Positions 25,029 to 34,409 are shown, counted from the first letter of the stretch. The stretch is DNA of 64,000 nt from JACDAE01 sp963717195 (GCA_963717195.1 CAVQVR010000010.1:310001-374000), one strand, 5' to 3'. Notes: generated by a model not told the origin, from the letters alone. Translations and numbers: made by a program.

Positions 25029-26135
25029 TTAACTGGCAATCCCCCTGCGCATCGAGAGCACACCAAGCCCTACAGCAACCAGCGCACATAGACCCAATAC
25101 AAGCACATCCAACCCCAGACGATCAGATGAGCTATAGAATACCGCCTGCTGCAACGCGTGAACACCATAAGTAAGCGGAATATAGGCTGCAATATTTTGT
25201 AATACTGCCGGCTCGAACGACAACACACCGACACCACCACTCAGAAAGAACAGGTAGAAGGCAACATTGACGGAGATCGCAATCACCGGTAACCCTCTTT
25301 GCAGCGCCGCTCCCAACGCCACACCCAGCCCGGTACTCATCAATGCAATCAGGGCAATAATCAGTAAACTCGTCAGCCAATAGATGCCTTCCGGCCGCGT
25401 CCAGCCCAGAATAGCCCCGAGTAAGAGTACAAGAACGCCCAGTAGGAAGGTCGTGACAAAACCCGATAGAACCTTCCCCGTGATAATGGCAAACTTTGTT
25501 GCAGGGGAAAGCAATAGCTCCTTGACTGTGCGCGTCTCCCACTCTCGTGCCGCGCTAATACTGCTCGTTATCAGTCCCGAAATCATCAGCAAAAGAGCTA
25601 TGGCTGGCAAAACACTATATTGGAACAGTTGTACATCTTGCAGCCGTAAATCCTGCTCGGAGACCGTGACCTTGATCGGGCTGGCGCTTCCCTGCGCATG
25701 ATAAAATTGCGTGATCGCGTCGGGCACGGAACGCCGGATATCGTTTGTAAAGTCCAGGTTGAGGTTGTTGAGCGTGACATCAACGGGCGAACTCATATGT
25801 GCATCTACACGCTGCGTAAAATCGGCGGGAATGGTGATCACCGCGACAACCTGAATATCCTTGAGCAACGTCTGGGCCTGCCCTGGGGTGGCGTCGGTGA
25901 TACGAAAGACATCTGCATTATGAAAAATCTGCTGCATCTGGCGTCCCTTGGGATCTGTATCAAGCGTCACCAGTGCTACGGGACTGCGCCCCACCGCCGC
26001 CGCTCCTAGCGCCTGGACGAGCAGGAACACCAGCGGCGGTAGAATTGTTGCTGCTATATTGCGCCTGTTGCGCAACCAGACGGCCAGGTCTTTCCTGAAG
26101 ATAGCCCAGACTGTGCGCAAAAAAGAGGATATCAT
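25029..26135 (-). CDS. ABC-2 type exporter permease
   Basis: A 368-residue permease with one N-terminal span (about 22-45), a long extracytoplasmic region (50-170) and five or six C-terminal spans. The E-W-E-x-R-T-V-K-E-L-L-L-S-P motif at the cytoplasmic loop is the hallmark of the YhfI/YadH/NatB-type ABC-2 permeases that pump drugs or lipids. It partners with the similar permease at 26152 and the ATPase at 27275. AAGGAG precedes the start. The last gene of a MarR-headed operon. Confidence 0.88.
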   Translation of the reverse strand: MISSFLRTVWAIFRKDLAVWLRNRRNIAATILPPLVFLLVQALGAAAVGRSPVALVTLDTDPKGRQMQQIFHNADVFRITDATPGQAQTLLKDIQVVAVITIPADFTQRVDAHMSSPVDVTLNNLNLDFTNDIRRSVPDAITQFYHAQGSASPIKVTVSEQDLRLQDVQLFQYSVLPAIALLLMISGLITSSISAAREWETRTVKELLLSPATKFAIITGKVLSGFVTTFLLGVLVLLLGAILGWTRPEGIYWLTSLLIIALIALMSTGLGVALGAALQRGLPVIAISVNVAFYLFFLSGGVGVLSFEPAVLQNIAAYIPLTYGVHALQQAVFYSSSDRLGLDVLVLGLCALVAVGLGVLSMRRGIAS

Positions 26136-26151
26136 CCTATTTCTCCTTAGC

Positions 26152-27264
26152 TTAGCTCGCTACCGTGCTGCGCCTCAACACAATACCGGCCAGAATAATC
26201 AATCCTACCGCGTAGGCACAGAGAATCAGCACATTGGTGCCCACTCCATACGTATTCAGAGTAAAGTTGTGGAAAGCATGCTGCTGCAATACGATGGCAT
26301 AATACACGGGAAAGATCTGGGCGAAGACCTGAAGCGCCTCCGTGTTAAAGGATATCGGCCCGAAAGCTCCACTCAGGAAAAAGAGCGGCAGGGAGATGCC
26401 AAATGCCAGGGCGATAAATGCCTGTCTTTGTTTGATAAGCGTACCCAGCAGTGTACCAAAGGCAATAAAGATTGCCATCGTTAACGCCGTGATGCCTATC
26501 ATCTCTCCCCAATGATCAGGGTGAACGCCGATAATGAAGATCAGTACCGCAAGTACAACCACCACTGCCGCCAGACTCATGATAAAGGCCGCCAGCATTT
26601 TCCCGATCGCCATTGCGCTCCGACTGGCAGGCGAGAGTAGCAACTCCTTCATTGTGGAATTCTCCCACTCTCGCGCGGCAGCCGTCCCTGACTGTACCAG
26701 ACTTCCCACCACCAGAGCGATAACCAGAATCGAGACCGTCAGGTAAGGAATATAATCAGTATCCTGTACATAAAAGTCATGTTCGCTCGTCGTGATGGTT
26801 ACGAGATTAGGGAATGCTTTTGCATAAAATGTGGTGATGGACAAGGGTACGGCACGACGAATGTCATTGGTAAAGTCGGTGTTGAGGTTGTTAATCTGTA
26901 CACCTACCTGTACGGATTGATTATTTTGAATACGTGCATCAAAATCGGCGGGAATGGTCACAACGGCGACGATACGCCCGGCTTCGATCAGGTTATGTGC
27001 TTCGCTGGCCGTCGCCTGTTGCAGACGAAACGAGTGCGCGTGCGCCATGGCATTGTAAAACTGTTGCGCATAGGTGCCTGTATCCTGCATCACAACTGCC
27101 GTTGGGGCCACACCTCCTCCCAGCACAAACAGACTGAACAGGATAAGAAAATTCAACGGCAGGAAGATTGAGACAATGGTAAACACGCGCTCGGTAAGTG
27201 CACTCTTGATATCCTTTTTCGTACATGCCCAGATGACACGGAATGTATATATCATTTTCTGCAT
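26152..27264 (-). CDS. ABC-2 type exporter permease
   Basis: A 370-residue permease with the same layout as the previous gene: N-terminal span 25-48, extracytoplasmic domain 50-180, C-terminal spans 185-365. The loop motif EWENSTMKELLLSPASRSAMAIGK is typical of ABC-2 permeases. The two permeases have matching domain order and probably form a heterodimer. It lies between the ATPase gene (10 bp gap) and the second permease (16 bp gap), consistent with one transcript. Confidence 0.88.
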   Translation of the reverse strand: MQKMIYTFRVIWACTKKDIKSALTERVFTIVSIFLPLNFLILFSLFVLGGGVAPTAVVMQDTGTYAQQFYNAMAHAHSFRLQQATASEAHNLIEAGRIVAVVTIPADFDARIQNNQSVQVGVQINNLNTDFTNDIRRAVPLSITTFYAKAFPNLVTITTSEHDFYVQDTDYIPYLTVSILVIALVVGSLVQSGTAAAREWENSTMKELLLSPASRSAMAIGKMLAAFIMSLAAVVVVLAVLIFIIGVHPDHWGEMIGITALTMAIFIAFGTLLGTLIKQRQAFIALAFGISLPLFFLSGAFGPISFNTEALQVFAQIFPVYYAIVLQQHAFHNFTLNTYGVGTNVLILCAYAVGLIILAGIVLRRSTVAS

Positions 27265-27274
27265 CTCAGTTTCC

Positions 27275-28255
27275 TTAATCCCGCAGGGCGGTTCCAGTCA
27301 GGCGCAGGAAGATTTCATCCAGATTTGGCTCGCGTACATTAATATCGCGTAGTTCGTCTTCCTGGGCAATAATACTGAGCACCTGTGGCACAATACTACT
27401 CACGCCCCTGGTAGTAATGGTCAGATGCGTTCCGTTCTGTCTGACCTCTTCTACACCGTCTATCGCACGTATCTGATCTGGTGCGCTACTCTGACCGGCA
27501 GTTTCCAGCTCGATCACACTACCACCATAGGTCTGCTTGAGGTGCTCTGGCGTATCGACAGCAATCAGCTTGCCACGATCTATAATAGCAAGACGGTCGC
27601 AGAGTATCTGCGCCTCCTCTAGATAATTGGTGGTGATCAAAACCGTCTTTCCCTGTTCGCGCTGGGAGAGAATATAATCCCAGATTGCACGACGCGCCTG
27701 CACATCAACCCCCAGCGTTGGCTCGTCGAGATAGATCAATTGCGGGTCATGCAACAATGCACGCCCAAGCGCCAGGCGACGTTTCATACCACCGGAAAAG
27801 GTTCCTACGCGCGAATCTTTGCGATCCTCTAGCTGCACGAGTTTCAGCATTCGTGTAATGCGCTCTTTCTTCTCCTTACGTGGAATGCCAAAAAGGTCGG
27901 CATGAAAATCCATGTTGGTCCACGCGCTTAGTTCTTCATAAAGCGCAGTCTCCTGAGGTACAGCTCCCAGCATCTGGTGTATCTTTCGCACATTGTGACG
28001 AACGTCATGCCCAAATATGCGCACCTCGCCACTTGTCGGCACGCTGAGGCCACTGACCATGTTGATCGTTGTCGTTTTACCGGACCCGTTTGGTCCCAGC
28101 AGACCAAAGATCTCTCCCCGTTGTACCGTCAAAGAGAGATGATCAATGGCTTGAAAGGTACCAAAGCTTTTACAGAGATCGATCATCTCTATAGCAGGTT
28201 CTGCACTTCCCTCAGCTTGTTTTGTCGCAATAACCTGCGCTTGATCCTCACTCAT
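27275..28255 (-). CDS. ABC exporter ATP-binding protein
   Basis: A 326-residue ATPase: Walker A GPNGSGKTTT, Q-loop GAVPQETALYEELS, signature FSGGMKRRLALGRALLH, Walker B LIYLDEPTLGVD, and the switch-region TTNYLEEA (Asn-Tyr in place of the usual His-x-x-x-E-A pattern, as in many multidrug ATPases). Residues 245-326 form the C-terminal accessory domain of DrrA-type proteins. AAGG lies 6 nt before the ATG. It energises the two permeases that follow. Drug or lipid export is inferred from the MarR neighbour. Confidence 0.92.
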   Translation of the reverse strand: MSEDQAQVIATKQAEGSAEPAIEMIDLCKSFGTFQAIDHLSLTVQRGEIFGLLGPNGSGKTTTINMVSGLSVPTSGEVRIFGHDVRHNVRKIHQMLGAVPQETALYEELSAWTNMDFHADLFGIPRKEKKERITRMLKLVQLEDRKDSRVGTFSGGMKRRLALGRALLHDPQLIYLDEPTLGVDVQARRAIWDYILSQREQGKTVLITTNYLEEAQILCDRLAIIDRGKLIAVDTPEHLKQTYGGSVIELETAGQSSAPDQIRAIDGVEEVRQNGTHLTITTRGVSSIVPQVLSIIAQEDELRDINVREPNLDEIFLRLTGTALRD

Positions 28256-28308
28256 GATTACCTTCTTTCTTCAGTCACATCCTGAAGGCATATACTCACA
28301 TTACACAA

Positions 28309-28824
28309 TTATTCTGCTTCATAACCATGACCTGGCAACAGATGAAACCGGTCACCCATGCCCGGCGCTACTGCTGACATGTTTGCAATAATCTGCTGCA
28401 TCTTTCCCACGAAATCTTCCTCTTCAGTTGCAGAGAAACCCTGCTTTGTAATCTCATTGAACTTCGCAACTGCCGTAAAGAGAAATGGCATGATCTCTCC
28501 TCCCTCCTCAGTGAGATAGACCTTCACGACGCGGCGATCCTCGCGCTCATGCCGCCGCTTTACCAGTCCACTCTGCTCCAGGCGCTTAACGATACCAGTG
28601 ATCGTTGGTGCATCGAAGCCCCGTCTCTGACTGAGTGTGCCTATGGGAAGGCCATCACGCTCAAAGAACAGCACGGAGAGTATTCCCCACTGTGGCGGCG
28701 TTACCACATATGATTTGCCCTGTTCCAGGCAGCATCGCTTTAACACTTCCAAAAAGGCATATTCCACACAGCGCTGCGAGTAGAACAGCCAGTAGCCAAT
28801 AGTGTCCTCAGGTCGTATCTCCAT
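28309..28824 (-). CDS. MarR family transcriptional regulator
   Basis: A 171-residue winged-helix dimer. Core features are VTPPQWGILSVLFFERDGLPIGTLS (helices 2-3), DAPTITGIVKRLEQSGLVKRR (recognition helix) and the wing REDRRVVKVYLTEEG. N- and C-terminal helices serve dimerisation. MarR proteins usually repress their own operon and are released by small phenolic or lipophilic ligands. First gene of the transcript that continues into the ABC exporter. Two palindromic sites lie 38-64 bp upstream of its ATG. Confidence 0.9.
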   Translation of the reverse strand: MEIRPEDTIGYWLFYSQRCVEYAFLEVLKRCCLEQGKSYVVTPPQWGILSVLFFERDGLPIGTLSQRRGFDAPTITGIVKRLEQSGLVKRRHEREDRRVVKVYLTEEGGEIMPFLFTAVAKFNEITKQGFSATEEEDFVGKMQQIIANMSAVAPGMGDRFHLLPGHGYEAE

Positions 28825-28861
28825 TGCATTCCCGTCCAGATCAGATAAGCGCAGATTAAAC

Positions 28862-28888
28862 TTAGCACGCTAAATATTAGTACACTAA
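28862..28888. promoter_or_regulatory. Double palindromic operator, probably for the MarR protein
   Basis: Two 12-bp palindromes, TTAGCACGCTAA (28862-28873) and TTAGTACACTAA (28877-28888), have centres 15 bp apart. TTAG-N4-CTAA is a common MarR half-site pattern. They sit between the divergent regulator and methyltransferase genes. Confidence 0.65.
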
Positions 28889-29087
28889 TAAATATAAATG
28901 ATAAATTGAGATTTGTCAATACCTTCGGTGATGTGGGGTTTCGTCCTGTTTGGAGCGTACAAATTTGGCATGTGTCGATGCTTCACTCTTGCACAGTGGT
29001 ACAGGTTTTTGTATACTGACAGGGAATAAAAAAGGTTGCACATACAAACCCTCTGCGCAATCTCCGGACAATCAAGAAAGAAATGGC

Positions 29088-29957
29088 ATGACGACAAACG
29101 ACAACAGTTATATATATGATCCCGAGAACGCAACCGAGATGGCCCGCCTGATCAATCTGGGCCGTCTCGCTACCGCTGGCCTGGGCGGTCCATTGAATGG
29201 TCTTCCCCCACTTCCAGAAAGAGCTCATGTACTTGATCTGGCGTGTGGTCCCGGCGGATGGGTACTCGATACAGCCTTCAAGTATCGTGATTTTGAGGTC
29301 TGCGGTGTGGATATCAGTCATAGTATGATAGATTATGCTAATACCCGCGCACAATCGCAGGGACTTTCAAATGCCTCCTTTGGCGTTATGGATATATCGA
29401 AACCTCTTGATTTCGACGATGCATCGTTCGATCTGGTGAATGCTCGCTTTCTTAGTGGCGTACTTAAACAGAACACCTGGCCTTTGCTTGTTGCTGAATG
29501 CACACGTATCCTGCGGCCCGATGGCATCCTGCGCCTGACCGAGGGAGACGATCTGGGCATTAGCACCAGCCCCGCTACAGAACGCCTCTCCTCCCTTGCA
29601 ATTCGGGCTTCCTGGCGTCTCGGCTATGGATTTTCTCCTGATGGACGCACGTTGGGAATGTCAGCCGCTATCGTGAAACTTTTGCGCCAGGCCGACTATC
29701 GCGATGTCCACATCATCCCCTTCGTTGTAGATTACTCAGCTCATACAGAGGGCTGGAACGATTTCCGCCACAATAACGAAATTATTTACCAACACCTCAA
29801 CCCTGCCCTTATCTTCCTGAGTCTTGCTACGGCTGAAGAGGTTGAACATCTGCGCCAGCAGGCTCTTCTTGAAACGTATAGCGATGATTTTACTTGCATA
29901 GCCCATATTATCAGCACCTGGGGTCGCTCTCCTGTTTCGCTATCCCTGCATCCCTAA
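29088..29957 (+). CDS. Class I SAM-dependent methyltransferase
   Basis: Start at the ATG 29088 (MTTNDNS), after AAGAAAG; the longer upstream reading is Cys-rich and lacks a site. The 289-residue product has motif I VLDLACGPGGWVLD, acidic strand 2 CGVDIS, motif II MDISKPLDFDDASFDLVNARF and motif III ILRPDGILRLTEGDD. Like many actinobacterial and Ktedonobacter methyltransferases it may act on a polyketide-like or lipid substrate, but that cannot be told. It is divergent from the MarR gene and could share its operators. Confidence 0.85.
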   Translation: MTTNDNSYIYDPENATEMARLINLGRLATAGLGGPLNGLPPLPERAHVLDLACGPGGWVLDTAFKYRDFEVCGVDISHSMIDYANTRAQSQGLSNASFGVMDISKPLDFDDASFDLVNARFLSGVLKQNTWPLLVAECTRILRPDGILRLTEGDDLGISTSPATERLSSLAIRASWRLGYGFSPDGRTLGMSAAIVKLLRQADYRDVHIIPFVVDYSAHTEGWNDFRHNNEIIYQHLNPALIFLSLATAEEVEHLRQQALLETYSDDFTCIAHIISTWGRSPVSLSLHP

Positions 29958-30776
29958 TAAATTCCCGCTCTCGTAACGCCTCAATCCCAGTTCAAACACA
30001 CTAACCGCCGCCAGCACGATCAACCCTGTTGCACCCACCATCAGACCCATCATCGGCCACGTGAACTGATGCAGTAATTGCAAAGGTACAAATGAGACAA
30101 AACCTGCCGGTATCACCGTAAAAAGCAATACTCTGACTGCACCATTGAAGATGCTCATCGGATACGTACTGAACGAGACCAGTGCACTATACATCTGCTG
30201 CATCAGTCCCTCTGTATTGCCCAGAAAGAATGCCAGGCAACAGAGTAGCACTATAAACGATGTAAAAATCAATGAGATCAGCGGCACTAACAACGCGAAT
30301 AAAGCAAGATGCCACAGGTCAGGACGTACCAGCAACAGGTACGCTCCTAGTGCGAAAAGCATATCGCCCCACCCGGTCGGATCAGTCGCTGCAATACAAA
30401 TGTGCAACAAGACGTAGCGTGGCATTCCCAGATAAGCGTCCAGGCCACCATTAAGAATAAGCGTGACGAGTTGACGTGCATTGCCAAACAGGCTCACGCT
30501 TAGCCCAAAACCACTGGCGGTAACAGCCCAGAGAATAACGATATCTGTTGCCTGCCAACCATGTGTCAGTGGAAACTGGTGAAAGTATGTCCACCAGAAA
30601 AAAAGCCACAGGCTATCGTTAGCAATCATGGTGAACACCTGCATGCCAAAGGCTACACGATACTCCAGCGCCGCTTGCAAATTGGCACTGGCGTACGCTC
30701 GTATAAAAGAAAGGCTGCTTCTGGGTGTCGTAAACGCGGCCCCTACGTTTTTGAATATGTTATTGAATATGTCCAT
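29940..30776 (-). CDS. ABC-2 family permease (DUF990 type), N-terminus overlaps a repeat
   Basis: A 278-residue permease of six spans. The family motif ANLQAALEYRVAFG begins at about residue 32, followed by WWTYFHQFPL and a six-helix core ending GLRRYESGNLL. The first 20 or so residues (MDIFNNIFKNVGAAFTTPRS) are encoded by a GTAGGGGC-family repeat unit, which also supplies part of the upstream spacer. A good AGGAG lies 7 nt before the ATG. It pairs with the permease at 30808 and ATPase at 31706. Its last 18 bp overlap the convergent methyltransferase. Confidence 0.85.
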   Translation of the reverse strand: MDIFNNIFKNVGAAFTTPRSSLSFIRAYASANLQAALEYRVAFGMQVFTMIANDSLWLFFWWTYFHQFPLTHGWQATDIVILWAVTASGFGLSVSLFGNARQLVTLILNGGLDAYLGMPRYVLLHICIAATDPTGWGDMLFALGAYLLLVRPDLWHLALFALLVPLISLIFTSFIVLLCCLAFFLGNTEGLMQQMYSALVSFSTYPMSIFNGAVRVLLFTVIPAGFVSFVPLQLLHQFTWPMMGLMVGATGLIVLAAVSVFELGLRRYESGNLLGMQG

Positions 30777-30808
30777 TGGGATTCTCCTGGGTGACGCCGC
30801 CCTTACAT
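30722..30808 (-). repeat. GTAGGGGC-family dimeric repeat inside a gene start
   Basis: Two units on the minus strand, GTAAGGGCGGCGTCACCC (upstream of the ATG) and GTAGGGGCCGCGTTTACGACA (within codons 11-18), are joined by an ATTCAATAACATATTCAAA linker. The tandem repeat at 59966-60062 has the same two-unit design with a nearly identical second unit and a similar linker. Confidence 0.6.
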
Positions 30809-31653
30809 TAGCCTCCGTTGATATTCACACGCCGAATCGCTACGGAGTACAAGAGTAATAGGATCATACTTCCTACTATTAGAGTAACCACTTGCTGTAC
30901 TAGCAACCAGGCAAAAGAATCCACTTCAAAGTGCACCAGTGTGCGTGCAGGGCCATAGAGAATTGCGCTGAATGGCAACACCTGGGCAATGCTGCGCAGT
31001 GGCTGCGGGAAGATCTCTAGCGGTGCCAGCACGCCTCCTAATACCAGCGTCAAACGATTGAAAATGAGGACAAATGGTTGTGTCTCCTCGGTCCAGAACG
31101 CCAGCAATCCAATACTGAAGTAGATCACGAAATCGATGCAAACGGCCAGAAAGACCGCCAGTGGGCAAGCCAGCAGCCCTATCCAGTTCCAATCTGGTAT
31201 ACCTGCTACTAATAGCCCCAGTGTCACACCGATCAGCACATTCATCAATAAACGTACCAGTCGCTCGCCCAGGTATTGTGCGAAATTGTAGAATATATAG
31301 CTGCACGGTCGCCCCAGCAGATATGCCAGTTGCCCCGAACGTACTTCCAGATCGATACGCTTTGTGAGTGCAGGCAACGACAGCGCTATGGTTTCAGCAC
31401 ATACTAGATACCAGATCATACTATTAATACTAAATCCACTGATGAGTTTCGCTCCATGCGCACTAAACGTCGTTTTCCATAACTGGCTGAGAATGAAAAC
31501 CACGACTACCATAAACAGAGCACGAAACAGAATCTCCATGATGTAAGCAAGATTGTTGGCAATGCTTACCTGCAATATTGCTACATATTTCCGTAGCGTG
31601 AACTGCCCTCTCTGGAAATTGCTTCTCTCAGGTCGTAGTATCGTCGTATCCAT
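30808..31653 (-). CDS. ABC-2 family permease (DUF990 type)
   Basis: Read from the ATG at 31653 (GGAG 11 nt before), 281 residues with six predicted spans. Characteristic stretches are VSIANNLAYIMEILFRALFMVVVVFI near the N-terminus, EVRSGQLAYLLGRPCSYIFY in the cytoplasmic loop (the RSG-L-x-LLxRP motif of DUF990/COG4587 permeases) and a conserved PLEIFPQPLRSIAQVLPF. Partner of the permease at 29940. The pair with a COG4586-like ATPase is known from exporters of unknown or xenobiotic substrates. Confidence 0.88.
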   Translation of the reverse strand: MDTTILRPERSNFQRGQFTLRKYVAILQVSIANNLAYIMEILFRALFMVVVVFILSQLWKTTFSAHGAKLISGFSINSMIWYLVCAETIALSLPALTKRIDLEVRSGQLAYLLGRPCSYIFYNFAQYLGERLVRLLMNVLIGVTLGLLVAGIPDWNWIGLLACPLAVFLAVCIDFVIYFSIGLLAFWTEETQPFVLIFNRLTLVLGGVLAPLEIFPQPLRSIAQVLPFSAILYGPARTLVHFEVDSFAWLLVQQVVTLIVGSMILLLLYSVAIRRVNINGG

Positions 31654-31705
31654 AATATGTGTTTCTCCTGTATCCACACCAGTGTGAGCAATCTATCCGT
31701 TGATA

Positions 31706-32767
31706 TTAAACCGCTCCCTTGTTGCTATAGATTGTGGCAATAATTTCCTCCATCGGTGGATCTGCAATGGTCATATCAAGAATATGGCAACGTTGCATGA
31801 TTGCGGCAATAATTGGTTCCAGGGGATTTCGCGCTGTATCCACTTCTAGCTTTAATCCTCGTCCCTTTGCTTTGAGCACCTGGATACCGGTTGTGCCATG
31901 CAACTCTTCGTGAATAGAGCTAGGTAACTGAATACTTAAGCATTGTTTACCACTTTCACTATCCATTTTCAGCAGTGTTTCCGCTGGCTCATCAAGCAGC
32001 AAATCGATGGTTTTGGCCTTGAGGTAATCTCGCTTCATCCTGGAAACTGGCGTATCAAGAATAATCTCACCATGATTGATGACGATGGCACGCTGGCAGA
32101 CCTGTTCGATGTCGCCTGCGTCATGAGAGGTTAACAGAACAGTCATCCCCTCTTCGCTGTTCAATTGTCCGATCAGGTCGCGGATACGCTGTTTGGCAAT
32201 CACATCCAGGCCGATAGTTGGCTCGTCCAGAAAGAGGATCTCTGGTTTATGGAGCAGTGCTGCTGCCAGTTCGCAGCGCATGCGCTCCCCCAGGCTCAGC
32301 TTGCGAGCTGGTGTACGCATATATGCGGCAATATCGAAGACTTCCACCAGAAAATCACGCCGCTTGCGATACGCTTCCATATCCAGTTCGTAGATGTGTG
32401 CCAGTAGATTGAAAGTATCCTGCGGCGGCAGATGATACCACAACTGCGACTTCTGTCCAAAAACACTGGATATGTGAAAAGCGAGCTTGCGCCTCTGCTT
32501 CCATGGAGTTAATCCAAGCACCTGTGCTCTGCCAGCGGTTGGATAGAGAATGCCAGTCAACATTTTAATGGTTGTCGATTTACCAGCACCATTTGGTCCA
32601 ATAAACGCCAGCACCTCTCCTGCTTCAAGTGTAAAGCTAATCGGCTTGACCGCCTCGCGCTCGCGATAACACGGCGCAACAAACGAACGCAGGCTACTCG
32701 CCAGACCTGCCGCTCGTTCGCGGCTTCTGAACGTTTTTGCTAATCCGGCAACCTCAAGTATCGGCAT
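31706..32767 (-). CDS. ABC exporter ATP-binding protein (COG4586-like)
   Basis: A 353-residue ATPase with Walker A GPNGAGKSTT, a Q-loop region SVFGQKSQLWYHLPPQD typical of COG4586 proteins, signature LSLGERMRCELAAALLH (LSLGE rather than LSGGQ), Walker B ILFLDEPTIGLDV and switch SHD. The C-terminal 85 residues are an accessory domain. GGGAGAG lies 6-7 nt upstream of the ATG. Its start is 12 bp beyond the metG stop, so it is probably transcribed from the metG promoter together with the two permeases that follow. Confidence 0.92.
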   Translation of the reverse strand: MPILEVAGLAKTFRSRERAAGLASSLRSFVAPCYREREAVKPISFTLEAGEVLAFIGPNGAGKSTTIKMLTGILYPTAGRAQVLGLTPWKQRRKLAFHISSVFGQKSQLWYHLPPQDTFNLLAHIYELDMEAYRKRRDFLVEVFDIAAYMRTPARKLSLGERMRCELAAALLHKPEILFLDEPTIGLDVIAKQRIRDLIGQLNSEEGMTVLLTSHDAGDIEQVCQRAIVINHGEIILDTPVSRMKRDYLKAKTIDLLLDEPAETLLKMDSESGKQCLSIQLPSSIHEELHGTTGIQVLKAKGRGLKLEVDTARNPLEPIIAAIMQRCHILDMTIADPPMEEIIATIYSNKGAV

Positions 32768-32778
32768 CTCTTCTCTCC

Positions 32779-34380
32779 CTATAACCCCACACTGTTCGCA
32801 TCAATGCGTGGAAACAACAACGCGCCCGGCACCACGCGCTGCAAACTGGCGCTTCCCCATGTTCCCTTGTACTCCCAGGCACCGGCTTCAATGGCAGGCA
32901 ATCCCAATTGTGCGAGAATACGGTTACTTGTCGATGGTATATAGGGTGCCAGGAAGATCGCTAGCAAACGTGTTGCCTCAGCCGCCGAGTAGAGCACTGT
33001 ATCAAGCTGCACACTCTGCTCTGGCTGCCGTGCCAACTTCCATGGCTCACTATGCTCTAGATACTGGTTGGTGCGCCGCACCAGGTTCCAGATAACATTG
33101 AGTGCGTTACCGATCTCCCAGGTCTCCAGCAATGCTCCCGCACGTGCTCTCGTCTCAAGCACGACCTGTTGCAGCTCCGCCTCCCGTTCGCCACCATCTC
33201 CTGGCTGTGGAATTGTACCTTCCCGATAGCGTTGCACCATTGAGACGACGCGATTGAGCAGATTGCCCAGGTCATTCCCCAGCTCATCATTGTAAAGTCG
33301 CAGCAAAGCAGCACGCGAGAAATCGCCATCCGAGGAAAACGAAAGTCCACGGGTGAGACTAAAACGCACAGGATCAGTTCCTATCTTATCGACCAGTTCT
33401 ACTGGATCAATGATATTGCCTAGCGTCTTGGAGATGCGTTGCCCATCGGCGGTAATAAAGCCATGTACAGCAATCTGCTTCGGGAGTGGCAACTGCGCCG
33501 AAAGCAACATTGCAGGCCAATATAAACAATGGAAACGCGTAATATCTTTGCCGATCACATGCGCATCTGCAGGCCAGTAACGCTCAAACTTTTCCGTATC
33601 AGCAGGAAAACCAACGCTCGTCAGGTAATTCGTCAGAGCATCGAACCAGACGTAGATCACATGTTGGGGATCATCTGGTACCGCAATTCCCCATTCTGGT
33701 GTTTCAGGACGTACCAGGCGCGACACCGAGAAATCGCGTAGCCCTTGCTTAATCAGTGCCAGCACCTCCGCCTGGCGTGACAACGGCACAATAAAATCAG
33801 GATGCGCCTCGATATGCTCCTGTAAGCGCTCACTATACTTTGAGAGTGCGAAGAAGTAGTTCTCCTCCTCCAGCCACTCGGGCGACACCGTGTGATGGAT
33901 CGGACAATGCCCACCCACCAGTTCCTCGGTCGTATAGAACGTATTGCAATTTGGACAATACCAGCCGATGTACTTCGAGAGATAGATGTCGCCATTCTCC
34001 TGTGCACGCCGGAACATCTCCACAGAAGCCCGCGTATGGCGCTCCTCCGTAGTTCGAATCCAGTCATCATAACTAATATCAAGCTTTGACCATGCAAGCT
34101 GGAAGGCTGAGTTGATCCTGTTCACCCATATACGCGGATCAACCCCATGCGCCTCAGCCGCTCGCAGAACATGCTGACTATTCTCATCCACGCCCATGCT
34201 GAAGTACGTGTCATGTCCGCGCAAACGATGATAACGCGCCCACACGTCGGCGGCAACTTTCTCCAACGCATGCCCGATATGGGGTGCGGCATTGGGATAA
34301 TCAATGGCCGTTGTGACATAATAGCGCTTTGCACTGGTCTCATCGCCAGCCTCACTCTGCGCTTCAAATCTATCTATCAT
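32779..34380 (-). CDS. metG: Methionine-tRNA ligase
   Basis: A 533-residue class I synthetase attaching methionine to tRNA-Met. The HIGH box is PHIGHALEK; the KMSKS loop reads RISKTLGN rather than MSKSLGN; a zinc knuckle is formed by CPNCNTFY and HCPIHH with fewer Cys than usual; DWIRTTEERH and NYFFALSKY are typical. The GTDEHG motif reads GVDENSQHV. Length fits the short form without C-terminal dimer domain. The leader carries two terminators. First gene of a transcript with an ABC exporter. The divergent motifs raise the chance that it is a second, specialised MetG. Confidence 0.93.
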   Translation of the reverse strand: MIDRFEAQSEAGDETSAKRYYVTTAIDYPNAAPHIGHALEKVAADVWARYHRLRGHDTYFSMGVDENSQHVLRAAEAHGVDPRIWVNRINSAFQLAWSKLDISYDDWIRTTEERHTRASVEMFRRAQENGDIYLSKYIGWYCPNCNTFYTTEELVGGHCPIHHTVSPEWLEEENYFFALSKYSERLQEHIEAHPDFIVPLSRQAEVLALIKQGLRDFSVSRLVRPETPEWGIAVPDDPQHVIYVWFDALTNYLTSVGFPADTEKFERYWPADAHVIGKDITRFHCLYWPAMLLSAQLPLPKQIAVHGFITADGQRISKTLGNIIDPVELVDKIGTDPVRFSLTRGLSFSSDGDFSRAALLRLYNDELGNDLGNLLNRVVSMVQRYREGTIPQPGDGGEREAELQQVVLETRARAGALLETWEIGNALNVIWNLVRRTNQYLEHSEPWKLARQPEQSVQLDTVLYSAAEATRLLAIFLAPYIPSTSNRILAQLGLPAIEAGAWEYKGTWGSASLQRVVPGALLFPRIDANSVGL

Positions 34381-34409
34381 ATTCTCTGTACCTCTTATTC
34401 TGGAAAGAC

